Shown: positions 43,701-53,153 of the stretch, in pieces
Numbering within the stretch: position 1 is the stretch's first letter
How the letters are laid out: each line of letters begins with the position of its first letter
From: Bifidobacteriaceae bacterium UBA2724
GTDB taxonomy: Bacteria; Actinomycetota; Actinomycetes; Actinomycetales; Bifidobacteriaceae
DNA length: 64,000 nt
NCBI GenBank assembly: GCA_002353815.1
Contig: DEKK01000006.1
Span: 137,988 to 201,987, forward strand
Direction: 5' to 3'
Notes under the pieces: model-generated
Database searches by the model: none
Told to the model about the DNA's origin: nothing
What the model saw: the letters and a program-made list of their open reading frames with translations, nothing else
Position numbers and translations under genes: made by a program

Positions 43701-45468
43701 GGTCGTGGCGGAGGCGCGGCGCGTGCTGACATGCGCGGCGATCGATGCGCTGGGCCAGAACGCCGATGTGATGGTGGGCGACGCGGAGAACTTCGACGTC
43801 CTCGCTGCGGTGGAAAGCCCCGACTGCCCGCCGTCGTTCCGGCGCGCGGCATCGATGTTCACGACGATGGGGCTTCGCCAGCTGACTTCGATCGGCGCCT
43901 TCACTTCGTACCGGGATGCATTGAAAAAACTCGCAGCAGGCGACGGGACCATGGCTGAGAGCGCGAAGGACCGTCCGCAGGTCGCGGATGCCATCCGTGC
44001 GTTGCATTACCTTGCCGACGAGGGATACGACGACGCCGATCCTCGTCACTGGCCGTTCGTCTATGCGGATGGCGACACCAGCGCCCTCATCGGTTCCCCC
44101 GAGGAACGCGCTTCCTTGGCGCAGGGCGACGAAGGGGATGGAAACGGCGGCGCATGGACCGTCACCGACGAGATCAAGGCGCGGCGCGCGGCCAAGATGT
44201 CCGGCGCCGAAGTCCATCTGAGCCCATCGTCCGTGGATGCCCTGTGGCAGTGCCCGATCTGCGCACTGCTCGACAATGGCATGTCGGGCCCTGACGCGCC
44301 GACGCCCGCGGCTGCCTTCGGAAGCATCGTGCATAAGGTCGCCCAGATCGCCGCCGAAAAGGGGTGGGACAATCCCGGCACCGTGTTTCCGGAGCTTGCC
44401 TCCGATGCCTCGCCGCAGGGACGCAAGGAAGCGATCGCCCGGCGTCTCCGCGAGGTGTATGACGGGTTGAGCACGTCGGCCGCCGCCGACGCGGGGGTGG
44501 CCGATAGGTATGACCTCAAACAGCGTGAACGCAAGGTGGATGGCATCCTGGCGCATATGGCGAATTACTTCGTGGATGAGAATGCCACGACGGTGTCCGT
44601 CGACGGGACCGCGCGCCCTAGCTATGGCGAAATCGGAGAGAACAACTACGCGCGGATCGGATCGTTCGATTCCGTCGAGGCCGAACGCCAGTTCTCGTCG
44701 AGCTTCACCATCGACGACATCACGCAGGCCTACAATGCGACGCCAGGCGTGCAGGTGAAGTTCGACCGCTCGGAGATGCTGAAGGTGATGGACATCCTGT
44801 GCGGTGGGTTCCCGGACGATTTCGACCCCGACACCAGGATCCATCTCAGCGCCCGCGTGGACCGGCTCGAGAAGCGCGTGGATGCCGCCGGCGAGTTCTA
44901 TCGCATCATCGATTACAAGACGGGGTCCCCGCACACCATGGAAGAGATCATGAACGACCTGCAGTTGGTGTGTTACCAGCTGGCCATGCGTTTTTCACCG
45001 GAATTCCATGGCAAGCCACCGGTTGTGTCGGGGGCCGATCTGTTCTACGTGCGCGACAAGGCGACCCCGGGCGAGTCATACCAGATCCCCGAGTTGTACA
45101 TGCAGCCCCCTCTGTTCGACGGTGCCGTGCTGAATTCGCACATCATCGGAAGACGCAAACATGACACCACCAAGGCCCTGCAGATGGTGGACGAGTCCTT
45201 CGAAACGCGTCTCAAGGGCATGCCAGAGGACTTTCAGAACAAGGTCAGAGCGCTGTGCATGGGGCCGGGGTCCACGCTGTGGGCGCTTGCCATGATCTCG
45301 CGTGTGTTCTACGCGGCAGCCGTCATGCAGGCCGAGAAAATCCCGGTGAGGGCGCCGCGGCCGGGCCATAACCCGAGGTTCTGCGATTACCGGCGGCTGT
45401 GCCCGGCATGTGCGCATGTCGGAGGGTATCCCATGGATACCGTGATGGGAAGGAGCGAGGAGCGATGA
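40720..45468 (+). CDS. UvrD-like helicase-nuclease, AdnA-like subunit
   Basis: A 1,582-residue superfamily I helicase joined to a PD-(D/E)XK nuclease, resembling the upstream partner of mycobacterial AdnAB, which resects DNA double-strand breaks. Walker A is GPPRSGKT (62-69). The Walker B-like motif is IDDAQD (342-346), with Asp where UvrD has Glu, suggesting a weaker motor. The nuclease motif IIDYKTG has Asp1398 and Lys1400, with LQLVCYQLAM after it. Cys1178 and Cys1181, plus Cys1555, Cys1561 and Cys1564, could hold an iron-sulfur cluster as in AddB. The protein is about 500 residues longer than the mycobacterial ones. AAGGAGG seven bases upstream fixes the start. It overlaps the next gene by ATGA. 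Confidence 0.87.
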   Translation: MTGNSAQPDGQETYSTVMDSGVPSVPAPDAGEEKALAAVASLYAGTLLGPDHRPTQTLFVSGPPRSGKTTFAIHALLAAYGNAPDGSSDGDVAMAEPVMLSSSRLAAQDLNRYAIVRVQVGNNPRIVTTISALAFSILTAGYVSHLRTGFKPPRLLNGAEQDALLDDVLRVHLKHAHDGDLCPTCMLLLRYFEAPDAASAVSDASVARGDGDAASSVTEARGGDASGSTTEDLFIRSFVPAFTAQLRDFLARANEVGADASHEDAIFDRLDDLDIESGMRSRLALQWRLAFALRREYAQRVSERYPDEYRVDASFLLSAAAQEVDDDLQGCIAAIPRVIVIDDAQDITFAGMRLLQTMERRAGARLVFVGNADEAVQVFRGSYPDFLYLRMTSSPDAGFRDGAAGGFIGDDFARLDAATSSLGARSCTAVQTPEGMTAVALDESNATYRDVVVSRVSLGIATDEDNMPPMTGRPGKMPRLDGATDGPASAVSQTGGEAEGSLGRVNGGIAGYLFHSAADEMDAAIRRMSRMHLERNTNDPALGRPVEWNDMAVIAHDNATVRAYGERMQALGIPVRYTSVTHSFAGDPVIEGLLALVDLAQMRRGTYHYVIDPMSDDSPDRQRARQVRRALHAFASSPYADVETGNQLGGVPLRRPLRIDEVQSVLASIQTLAQTALGHPDAVSADIQPLIEVWGGADAQGSMHDLDELCALLVCGVPQASRPQASETSGHGRFAVAHGILAAMTSIGTSPDVTRFCSLFDFIDPVCTALAEPDATVDTVLWAAWDACAVSDEWSKLALLGSVESHRANDSLDTAMRLFRFAHDGDFHSFAEFASQVRTMDVEADSLAKTGPVVDAVTLTTPAGAAGRSWPYVWIPAVQQGVWPNPTVRNTMFGGEDLTDIMIRGSIRSTGPGDGNAHDARVSSVLHSEEKSFLVALTRGSEFVTVSCVWDADHIPSVFLTEYLHELFPVSDDPGKARFQTARTVESHASHPSEVVAEARRVLTCAAIDALGQNADVMVGDAENFDVLAAVESPDCPPSFRRAASMFTTMGLRQLTSIGAFTSYRDALKKLAAGDGTMAESAKDRPQVADAIRALHYLADEGYDDADPRHWPFVYADGDTSALIGSPEERASLAQGDEGDGNGGAWTVTDEIKARRAAKMSGAEVHLSPSSVDALWQCPICALLDNGMSGPDAPTPAAAFGSIVHKVAQIAAEKGWDNPGTVFPELASDASPQGRKEAIARRLREVYDGLSTSAAADAGVADRYDLKQRERKVDGILAHMANYFVDENATTVSVDGTARPSYGEIGENNYARIGSFDSVEAERQFSSSFTIDDITQAYNATPGVQVKFDRSEMLKVMDILCGGFPDDFDPDTRIHLSARVDRLEKRVDAAGEFYRIIDYKTGSPHTMEEIMNDLQLVCYQLAMRFSPEFHGKPPVVSGADLFYVRDKATPGESYQIPELYMQPPLFDGAVLNSHIIGRRKHDTTKALQMVDESFETRLKGMPEDFQNKVRALCMGPGSTLWALAMISRVFYAAAVMQAEKIPVRAPRPGHNPRFCDYRRLCPACAHVGGYPMDTVMGRSEER

Positions 45469-48400
45469 AAGACGTTCGCATGGATGCGACATCCGGTCCC
45501 CGGACGCCGAAGACAGGCGGCAAGAAACCCACGGATGAGCAAAGCCGCGTGATCGACGCTCCTGCGGACAAGGATCTGCTGGTCGTCGCCGGCGCAGGCT
45601 CAGGCAAGACGTTCACGATGACGGAGCGTATCGTCAAGCTGATCACGCAGGACGGCGTGCCTGCCGAAAAAATCCTGGGGCTGACGTTCACCCGCAAAGC
45701 CGCGACGGAATTGCTGGGACGCGTCTCTGCAAGCGTCGGACAGGCGCTTGCGGGGTCGGCCGACGACCCCGACGCAATGTTCATGAAACCCGAGGTCAGC
45801 ACCTACGACGCCTTCTTCCAGTCCATCGTGAGGCGGTATGGTCTGCTCGTGGGAATGGACCCGCGCACGCAGCCGCTGAGCGACGCCGGCGCCATGCAGC
45901 TCATCACCGATGTGGTGGGCGACAACCTCGACACCCTGTTCCGGTCCGGGGCGTTGGATTCCGATGATTCCTCGTCGTCCACCGCCGCTGCGGACAGCGA
46001 CGACTCCGACGACTCCGACAACGGCCCGGGCAACCTGGGCCGTCTCGTCCAGGACGTCTACGCGCTGTCGGAGAACATCGCGAATTCCATGATCTGCGAT
46101 GACTGCCTGAGCATCGACGATGCCGTGACCGCGGTCGAGGCATGGGACAGGCGTTTCCTCGCCCAGCTCGAACTCATGAAGAAAGACCCGCGCATGTCCG
46201 CGGTCGACTTCGACGGCATCAAGAACCGTCCGACCCCTCCTTTGAAAAGCACCCAGGGGCGGAAGATTCCGAACATGACCTTCGAGGAATGGTATGTGGG
46301 TGGCGGCGTGCAGAGGAATAAGGCGACCGTGCTGAACTACGACGCCTGGATCATCAAGACGCTGGAGCAGACGGTGCGCCGGCGCGATGTCTTGCTTCCG
46401 CTCGTCCGCGCCTATGCGGCCGCGAAGAGGAAGGCGAACCTCGCCGAGTTCAGCGATTTCACCATCGCCGCGTACCAGCTCGTCGTGCGTTTCCCGTCGA
46501 TCGGCGCCGAATACCGTCGCCGCTACTCCAACGTGTTCCTCGACGAGTACCAGGACACCTCCACGACGCAGGCCATGCTTCTGGCGCGTCTGTTCCATGC
46601 CGATTCGCAGCGCCGCTCGGCGGTCACTGCCGTGGGCGACCCCTACCAGTCCATCTATGCGTGGCGTGGTGCAAGCCCCGGCGCATTCCGTTTGTTCATG
46701 ACCAATTTCGGCATCACGGAGAAGCCGTATGAACTGACCGTCTCGCGGCGCAACCCCAAGGTGGTGCTCGAGGCCGCGAACAAACTCACCGATGCCTTCC
46801 ACACGAGGTATCGGGTGGAAAGCAGCGTTCCCGAGTCGATGCGCGAGGTCCCCGTCAGTCGCCTCCGTCCTTTGGAGGATGTCGCGGATGGTGCCGCCGC
46901 AGACGGCGATTCGCCCGCCGCTGCACCTGGCACCGCTTCCGCCCCCGCACACACCGGGCATGGATTCGATGGCGGGGACGATGGTCCCCTCGGGCCTGCG
47001 GTCCGGATCCTGGGAGGCGCCATCGAGACCGCGGCGTTGAACGACCTCGGCGCTCCCGATGGCATCGTCGCGGGCGTGTCGCCCGAGTTCATCGAAGAGC
47101 ATGGGGTCAAGGACTATTACGAATCCGTGGACGACGTCGCCGGGAACCTCGCGCGCAGGCGCGATGCCACCCTTCCCGACGAGGATGACGGCGATAGGCT
47201 CGGGGCTGACGATTCCTCCCTGCTGGCCATGATGGAGTGCGACACGGTCGACGAAGAGATCGGGTCGGTCGTGGCTTTCGCCAACCATGTGGTGCCGAAA
47301 TACCATGGCGGCGACCGCGTTCCGCTTGCCGTGCTTTTCCGCACGAAGTCCCTGATGCCGCGGTATCGTGCCGCCCTGGAGGAAGCCGGATTCACCTGTC
47401 AGGTGGTGGGTATCGACCCCCTGACCGAACGGCCGGACATCCGCGACATCCTGCATCTGCTCAGCGCCTGCGCCGATCACACCGATGTGGTGTCGCTGCA
47501 AAGCCTGCTCATGTCGCCGCGCATGAACATCAGCATGGACGACATGCACGCATTGGCCAATCTCGCAGAGACCATCAACGCCGACAGACAGTATCAGGCG
47601 CTGGCGGATGCCGGCATCATCGACGCCAACCCCCGGGCGACCGCCGCCGACCGTCGCAAAGCCGTCGCGCAGGCGCGGTCCACCGTGCAGCCTCCGACGC
47701 TCGCCTATCTCAACGACATCGTCGTGTCCGACGACCTGCAGACGCTTCTCGATGGCTCGGCCATCAGTGGCCATGGCAAGCTGCTCGTGGGCGACCTTTC
47801 GCATATGATGCACGCCGTCGAACGCGCCACGCGCCTGGGACTGCAGCATGCCATCCGCACTGCGGGCGCCGTCCTCGGCCTTCAGGTCGACGAAGACGTG
47901 GCCGCATGCCTCGCACACGACGGAAAGGGGTCGGAATCCACCTACGCACCGGCGCTCGACATGCTGCTGGCCCAGGCCACCGCCTACGCCGCCGAGCTGC
48001 CCGTCGGAAGGACGCCGAGCATCATCGGTTTCTGTACGTGGATCGACGAAATGCGCCATGTGCCCGAAGGCCCCGCCGACGTCATCGACGGGTCGGCCGA
48101 CGTGCTGCTCATGACAATCCATCAGTCCAAGGGTCTGGAATGGCCCGCCGTCGCCGTGGTGGACATGACCCGCGGCGTCTTCCCGAGCGCCAAGGGCGAC
48201 AACCTGTCCATCGAGCTCCCTGACGCGGATGGCGACGCGGACCTCGACCCCGTGCAGGTCTACGGTGACGAATCGGCCCCGCAGTATTCCAGCAGCTGCC
48301 GCACATGGCTCGAACGCCCCACCATGGTGCCTACGCCGGTGCGTGCCGACCGTGACATCCTCCCGGCGTTCCCGCATCGCGGAGAAGTCGAGGACATCGC

Positions 48401-50207
48401 CGGCGTTGCGCAGCTCGAGCATGAGTTCGACGACGCCATCTTCATCAGGAATCATGAGAGCCATGCTTCCGGCGACGTCTACCTGAGCCAGGGTGAGGAA
48501 TACGGCCGCCGTCTGCACGATGACGAGCGTCGCCTCGCGTATGTGGCGCTGACGCGAGCCGAACACGAGGTGTTGCTGACATGCACGGCGTCGAACAAGC
48601 GTATCGAAAAGCGCTTCGCCACGAAGAACGAGAAGAGGTGGGCGGGCGCAGTGGTGGGCCTGTCCCTCGACGCCTTGTTCTCTCTCGACAGCGAGCATGA
48701 TGAGTCGGTGCGGGACGTCACCCACGGATTGCCGCTTCTGCCGGCCGTCGCCCGTCCCGCACGGATCGCCGAATGGCTGGCCGCCGGACTGCACGATCCG
48801 GTGACCTTCGCCGCGCGGGAAACCGATGCGCTGGTGCCCTGGGTCACCGCCTTGCAAACGAGCTTCCTTCAGAAAAATGTGCCAGGGTGCGAAGAATATC
48901 CGAACATCGACTACTATCCGGTTGCCGATCCCTTCGCCACATACAAAGACAGAAAGGGGCCTTCGGCCCTTTGGCTCGAGGTGTTCTCGTACTTTCTGAA
49001 TTCCGGACGCGTGCATGAGCAGGCGACGTCGACACCTGTCAACAAGCGTCTGTCGAGATACGGTCTGCCAGTGCTTGCGTCGGTGCTGGGTCTGAAGGCC
49101 CCCACGGGATTCGTGGTCGGAAGCGACGATGGCGAATGCCGCGCCGTAGGCCGCGATCTCGTTGAATGGGGGACGTGGAGGGCATGCGACTGGATCATGG
49201 ATATGGAGCAGATGATTCTCGTCGATATCTCCAACGAAGGCAAGACCTTCGCCCGCGATGGCTACTGGCCGGGGCAGCTGGGTACGCGCGAGCGTGCGGT
49301 CCTTGGCCTGAGCGCCCAGATGGCACAAGCCGACGTGGACGCTGCTCCTGATGCCTCGGGCTTCGCCGGTGCGGAAGGCGGCCCGTCGCTTTTCGACATG
49401 GCGAAGCAGGTGGTGGCGGAAGACAAGGCGCGGCAAGCCAGCGGTAGCGACGTGTTCGCACGCGCCAACTCCGTCCGAAGCGGCCGCATCGCCTCTGTCA
49501 CCTCATTGGAAGCGACGATGGCGGCCCGTGCGGATTCCGACCTCGCCGAGCGCATGGCGCTGTCCATCCTGCGCCCGGTCCCGCAGGAACCGAACCGCAG
49601 CGCGTCCCGCGGAACGCGTTTCCATGCCTGGGCGCAGGACTTCCTCAACGCCAAGCTCGACGGCGAAGTGGACGATCGCGAGACCATGGTGGCCGGAATC
49701 GAAACCGACGACACGACGATGGCTTTCGAAAAAGCATGGCGCCATCGCCTGGCGTCGTCCTCGTGGGCGCAGCGCATGCCGGTCGGCGCCGAGCAGAAAA
49801 TCACGGCCAGCGTGAACGGCACGCTGATCACCGGAACGATTGACGCGATTTTCGAAGGCGGGCTCGATTCCCATGACCCGACATCGTTGCCCGATGGCGA
49901 CGACGGGCGGGTCACCATCGTGGATTGGAAGACCGGAACGCGCCCCGAGACCGATGACGAACGTTCGCTCCGTCTCGTTCAGCTCGACGTGTACCGGCTG
50001 CTCTATTCCAAGATCTCCGGAATCCCGCTGGACCGCATTGACGCCACCCTGTACTACGTGGGCGTCGAGGACGAGACCGATCGCTTCGTCATCGCCTTGC
50101 CTAAGACCCAGCGGGAGATCGAGCGGGAGGTCCGGGACGGCCTGTATCTGTCACGTGACACCGACTCCACCGATTCGGCGACCGACGCCGGTTCCTCGCA
50201 GGCATGA
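45465..50207 (+). CDS. UvrD-like helicase-nuclease, AdnB-like subunit
   Basis: A 1,580-residue partner of the preceding protein. The N-terminal motor is canonical: TDEQSRVIDAP (Q-motif region), Walker A AGAGSGKT (42-49), LTFTRKAATELL (motif Ia), and Walker B FLDEYQDT (Asp360, Glu361). Later come AVGDPYQSIYAWRGA (motif III), TIHQSKGLEWPAVAVVDM (motif V) and YVALTRAEHEVLL (motif VI). The C-terminus is a RecB-type nuclease: VDWKTGTRPE with Asp1487 and Lys1489, and RLVQLDVYRLLY. Serine/Asp-rich inserts occur near residues 165-185 and 480-500. The ATG overlaps the upstream stop, so both subunits should be made together. Expected job: ATP-driven end resection before RecA-dependent repair. Confidence 0.9.
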   Translation: MKDVRMDATSGPRTPKTGGKKPTDEQSRVIDAPADKDLLVVAGAGSGKTFTMTERIVKLITQDGVPAEKILGLTFTRKAATELLGRVSASVGQALAGSADDPDAMFMKPEVSTYDAFFQSIVRRYGLLVGMDPRTQPLSDAGAMQLITDVVGDNLDTLFRSGALDSDDSSSSTAAADSDDSDDSDNGPGNLGRLVQDVYALSENIANSMICDDCLSIDDAVTAVEAWDRRFLAQLELMKKDPRMSAVDFDGIKNRPTPPLKSTQGRKIPNMTFEEWYVGGGVQRNKATVLNYDAWIIKTLEQTVRRRDVLLPLVRAYAAAKRKANLAEFSDFTIAAYQLVVRFPSIGAEYRRRYSNVFLDEYQDTSTTQAMLLARLFHADSQRRSAVTAVGDPYQSIYAWRGASPGAFRLFMTNFGITEKPYELTVSRRNPKVVLEAANKLTDAFHTRYRVESSVPESMREVPVSRLRPLEDVADGAAADGDSPAAAPGTASAPAHTGHGFDGGDDGPLGPAVRILGGAIETAALNDLGAPDGIVAGVSPEFIEEHGVKDYYESVDDVAGNLARRRDATLPDEDDGDRLGADDSSLLAMMECDTVDEEIGSVVAFANHVVPKYHGGDRVPLAVLFRTKSLMPRYRAALEEAGFTCQVVGIDPLTERPDIRDILHLLSACADHTDVVSLQSLLMSPRMNISMDDMHALANLAETINADRQYQALADAGIIDANPRATAADRRKAVAQARSTVQPPTLAYLNDIVVSDDLQTLLDGSAISGHGKLLVGDLSHMMHAVERATRLGLQHAIRTAGAVLGLQVDEDVAACLAHDGKGSESTYAPALDMLLAQATAYAAELPVGRTPSIIGFCTWIDEMRHVPEGPADVIDGSADVLLMTIHQSKGLEWPAVAVVDMTRGVFPSAKGDNLSIELPDADGDADLDPVQVYGDESAPQYSSSCRTWLERPTMVPTPVRADRDILPAFPHRGEVEDIAGVAQLEHEFDDAIFIRNHESHASGDVYLSQGEEYGRRLHDDERRLAYVALTRAEHEVLLTCTASNKRIEKRFATKNEKRWAGAVVGLSLDALFSLDSEHDESVRDVTHGLPLLPAVARPARIAEWLAAGLHDPVTFAARETDALVPWVTALQTSFLQKNVPGCEEYPNIDYYPVADPFATYKDRKGPSALWLEVFSYFLNSGRVHEQATSTPVNKRLSRYGLPVLASVLGLKAPTGFVVGSDDGECRAVGRDLVEWGTWRACDWIMDMEQMILVDISNEGKTFARDGYWPGQLGTRERAVLGLSAQMAQADVDAAPDASGFAGAEGGPSLFDMAKQVVAEDKARQASGSDVFARANSVRSGRIASVTSLEATMAARADSDLAERMALSILRPVPQEPNRSASRGTRFHAWAQDFLNAKLDGEVDDRETMVAGIETDDTTMAFEKAWRHRLASSSWAQRMPVGAEQKITASVNGTLITGTIDAIFEGGLDSHDPTSLPDGDDGRVTIVDWKTGTRPETDDERSLRLVQLDVYRLLYSKISGIPLDRIDATLYYVGVEDETDRFVIALPKTQREIEREVRDGLYLSRDTDSTDSATDAGSSQA

Positions 50208-50265
50208 TGCGGGTGCGGTCGTGATGCAGGTGCGGCCCGTGATTCGGGTGCAGCCGTGATGCGAC
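50206..50265 (+). repeat. 17-18-bp tandem repeats at the end of adnB
   Basis: Three imperfect units like GATGCGGGTGCGGTCGT and a partial fourth begin at the adnB stop codon and run downstream. They are probably a decayed microsatellite. Confidence 0.65.
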
Positions 50266-50855
50266 GATTCGGACGAAGCGATCCGGGGATGGCGATCGGA
50301 GGTCACGCATGACGCCTGCGGTCGTACCCATCCCGTGATGGAATGGACAGTGGTCGTATACTGGACGTGTATGCGTCACTGATTTTCGTATCCGTCCGCT
50401 GGGGTGATCCGCTTGGCGCGCTTCGCGCCGACGCCTCGCACATCCCGGCCGGATGAAAATCGTGGAGGAGCTCGCCATGCCCATGCGCAGGGCGAAGATG
50501 AACCTCCCACTGGCAAATCCCCGCGATGGCCTATCCCCAGGGGTGCAGTCGGCGAAGTCACACGAGAGCGGAAGAAGCGACGCGGACGAGGCGGCCGCTG
50601 CGCGCTGCGCCGATCCCGGCTGAGGTTCATCGCCCGGGTCGTGCCAGTGCGCGGAGGCCGCCGTGGAGGAAACGTACCGAACGTTCCCGGAATCCGCGTT
50701 GCACCATCGTGCCTGCATCGCCGCGTCGCGCCGTGCCAGGCCGTGCGCCCGTGCCGTCGCGGAATCCGACATTCGATACCACAAGATACCAAGAAACAAC
50801 AGGCCCACAGGGGCTGCCCGCGCAGATCCGCGGGTCATCACAAGGAGAGTGTGAC
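50266..50855. other. Long spacer before the GNAT gene
   Basis: No conserved gene is recognised. The segment contains one small open frame with a good ribosome binding site (listed separately). The rest is G+C-rich, and no promoter was clear. Confidence 0.4.
50477..50623 (+). CDS. Possible 48-residue small protein
   Basis: ATG at 50477 is preceded by GGAGGAG with six-base spacing, a stronger site than many genes here. The frame runs 48 codons to TGA. The peptide begins MPMRRAKMNLPLANP and ends in an Ala/Asp-rich part with one Cys. I recognise no family. It may be a genuine small protein, a leader for the GNAT gene, or chance. Confidence 0.28.
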   Translation: MPMRRAKMNLPLANPRDGLSPGVQSAKSHESGRSDADEAAAARCADPG

Positions 50856-51689
50856 ATGGTGTCGTCGGAAAACCAGAAAACGGCTGGAATCCCAACGGCA
50901 AAAACAGCATCCGCGTCGGCGAAGGCTACATCGGCGAAGGCTACGTCGGCAACGATCACATCATTGGCAACGGCCACGTCGGCGGCAACGGAGACTTCGC
51001 GCCGCCAAGGCACGGCAGGACCCTCGTCGGCGGCAACATCAACCCCGGCACCGCATCGGATGGGCTCGGGCCCGTTGGTCCGTCCCGTGCGCGAATCCGA
51101 CATCCCCGCCATCGCGCGTCTCGACCGCGAGGCGTGGTACGACCCTTCGTCCTTCGACGATGACGAGGCGATGCACCTGACCTCGCGCCTCGACATCCTG
51201 CGCTATCTGCCCTACACCACGTACGGCGAGGTCGCCCAGGGGCAGGACGGTTCCGTCCTCGGCATCACGCTGGGCGTGGCAGACGGCGAGGAGCCGCTGT
51301 TCCCGCGGATGCGCGACGTGCGCGACGAAAGCCGCGCCAAGGCCGCCCAATCCATGCGCGGCAGCGGAATCCTCCGCGCCGTAGACCACGACATCGAACT
51401 CAACGAGCGGCTGCTTGCACCTGTGCGCCATCGTGTCGCGGGCGAACTCCAGCTGTTCATCGTCACGCCGCAGGCCCAGGGCAAGGGGATCGGCGGCCGG
51501 CTTTTCCGCGGGTTCCTTGAGCATCTGCGGTCGCGCGGCGTCTCGAGCTACTTCCTGTACACCGACAGCGAGTGCGATTTCGGCTTCTACGACGCCCATG
51601 GGCTGGAACGCGCGGGCGAGCTGCGCAACGCCCCGGCCTTCGGCTCGGACGGCACGCTCGACAAATACATCTACGTCGGAAACATATAA
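50856..51689 (+). CDS. GNAT family N-acetyltransferase with low-complexity N-terminus
   Basis: A 277-residue protein. Residues 1 to about 72 are Ala/Thr/Ser-rich with repeated KATSA-like units, encoded by 15-bp repeats around 50910-50990. The GNAT fold starts at LVRPVRESDIPAIARLDREAW. The acetyl-CoA loop is QAQGKGIGGRLF (motif A), and the end contains FYDAHGLERAGEL. CAAGGAGAG a few bases upstream supports the start at 50856. The acceptor is unknown. It lies directly before an MFS transporter with a five-base or shorter gap and is probably co-expressed. Confidence 0.85.
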   Translation: MVSSENQKTAGIPTAKTASASAKATSAKATSATITSLATATSAATETSRRQGTAGPSSAATSTPAPHRMGSGPLVRPVRESDIPAIARLDREAWYDPSSFDDDEAMHLTSRLDILRYLPYTTYGEVAQGQDGSVLGITLGVADGEEPLFPRMRDVRDESRAKAAQSMRGSGILRAVDHDIELNERLLAPVRHRVAGELQLFIVTPQAQGKGIGGRLFRGFLEHLRSRGVSSYFLYTDSECDFGFYDAHGLERAGELRNAPAFGSDGTLDKYIYVGNI

Positions 51690-51699
51690 GGGGATGCAC

Positions 51700-53031
51700 G
51701 TGATTCGCAAAACGACAGCCCCGACGGCGCAGGCGCCGCATGGCTCGCCCTACGCCCGTGTTTTCTCGATTCCCGGCGCCAAGGCGTTCTGCGCCTCCGG
51801 GGCCCTCGCCCGGCTGCCCATGTCGATGACGAGCCTCGGCATCGTGCTGGCGCTCAACAACCTGTACGACAACTGGACTGTCGCCGGCACCATGAGCGCC
51901 GTCTGCGTGCTCGCCATGGCCATCGCGACCCCCGTCTACGCGCGCCTGTTCGACCGCTACGGCCAGAGCCGCGTCGGATGGATCGCGCTCGCGGCAGAGG
52001 TCGTGGTGCTCGTGGCCTTCGCGCTCGCGGCGCTGGTGCGCGTCCCGCTGCCGTTCCTGTTCGTGCTCGCCGTCGGCATCGGCGCCACGCAGTTCGCGTT
52101 CGGCGCCCTCGTCCGCACCCGCTGGTCGTGGGTGTTGCGCGGCCAGGGCGATTCGAACCTGCTCAACACCGCGTATGCCTTTGAATCCGCCGTCGACGAG
52201 GTGGTGTTCATCCTGGGGCCGATCATCACGGCCTGGCTCGCCACATCGATCCACCCTGTCGCGCCGTTCATCGTGGCGGCCGCGGCGGCCGGCATCGGCG
52301 GCACGGCGTACTTCCTGCAGAAGCGGACCGAGCCTCCCGTGGCGGTCCTCACGCCCGTCGACACCACCGCCCGCGGCGCCGCGGCAGATGCTCCCGCGGC
52401 GTCTGGTGCATCGTCTGGCGTGGCACCGCAGGCGCGCCTGCGCGCCGACCCCGCGAAGCACAGCGCCCTGCAGTTCCCCGGCATGCTCATGCTCATGGTC
52501 ACGTGGGTCGTGTTCAACATGTGCTTCTCGATGTTCGACGTGTCGATGACCAGCCTGACCAAGGCGCTCGGCCGCGCGAACATCGTGGGCGTGCAGCTGG
52601 CCATGTTCGCCTTCGGCTCGTGCATCGGCGCGCTCGTGTTCGGCAGCATCCGCCTGCGCGGTTCGCACTGGAAGCACATGCTGGTCTTCATGGCCTACCT
52701 CACGCTGGGCTTCGTCGGCATCCACCTGGCGGGGGAGAACCTCGTGCTCATCGGCGTCATCGAGTTCGTCTCGGGCCTGGGTGTCGCGCCGATCTACGCC
52801 ACCGGCAACCTCATCGTCAAGCAGACGGTGTCGGCGAACTTCCTTACCGAAGGGCTGTCGTGGCTGAGCACCTCGGTGAACGTCGGGCAGTCGATCGGTT
52901 CCACGGTCGTGGGCGTCGTGCTCGACCACGCCGGGCCGAGCGCCGGGCTCGCGCTGCCGATGGTCGCGTGCGCGGTGTCGATCCCGCTCATCGCGCTGTC
53001 CGCGCTCTCCGCCCGCCGCGTCTCGCGGTGA
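51700..53031 (+). CDS. Major facilitator superfamily transporter
   Basis: A 443-residue membrane protein with about twelve helices in two halves. A hydrophilic Ala/Pro-rich loop of about 50 residues lies between the halves (around 52350-52470). The conserved loop 2-3 motif is ARLFDRYGQSRVG. The start is decided by the ribosome site: AAGGGG at 51688 is six bases from GTG 51700 but directly abuts the ATG at 51694, so GTG is preferred; the alternative adds two residues. The long central loop and the SVDEVVFILGP segment resemble efflux or sugar-type MFS proteins of actinobacteria. The substrate cannot be told. It follows the GNAT gene closely. Confidence 0.88.
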   Translation: MIRKTTAPTAQAPHGSPYARVFSIPGAKAFCASGALARLPMSMTSLGIVLALNNLYDNWTVAGTMSAVCVLAMAIATPVYARLFDRYGQSRVGWIALAAEVVVLVAFALAALVRVPLPFLFVLAVGIGATQFAFGALVRTRWSWVLRGQGDSNLLNTAYAFESAVDEVVFILGPIITAWLATSIHPVAPFIVAAAAAGIGGTAYFLQKRTEPPVAVLTPVDTTARGAAADAPAASGASSGVAPQARLRADPAKHSALQFPGMLMLMVTWVVFNMCFSMFDVSMTSLTKALGRANIVGVQLAMFAFGSCIGALVFGSIRLRGSHWKHMLVFMAYLTLGFVGIHLAGENLVLIGVIEFVSGLGVAPIYATGNLIVKQTVSANFLTEGLSWLSTSVNVGQSIGSTVVGVVLDHAGPSAGLALPMVACAVSIPLIALSALSARRVSR

Positions 53032-53153
53032 CCGCGCAGTGTATGCGGCCTGTAGCGTCCGCCGAGTACAACTGGACGTGGAAGCGGCCATGCCCGGCCG
53101 CGAGGAATTGTGAGACACAAGACACAGCAATAAATCACAATGGAGGAAACATC

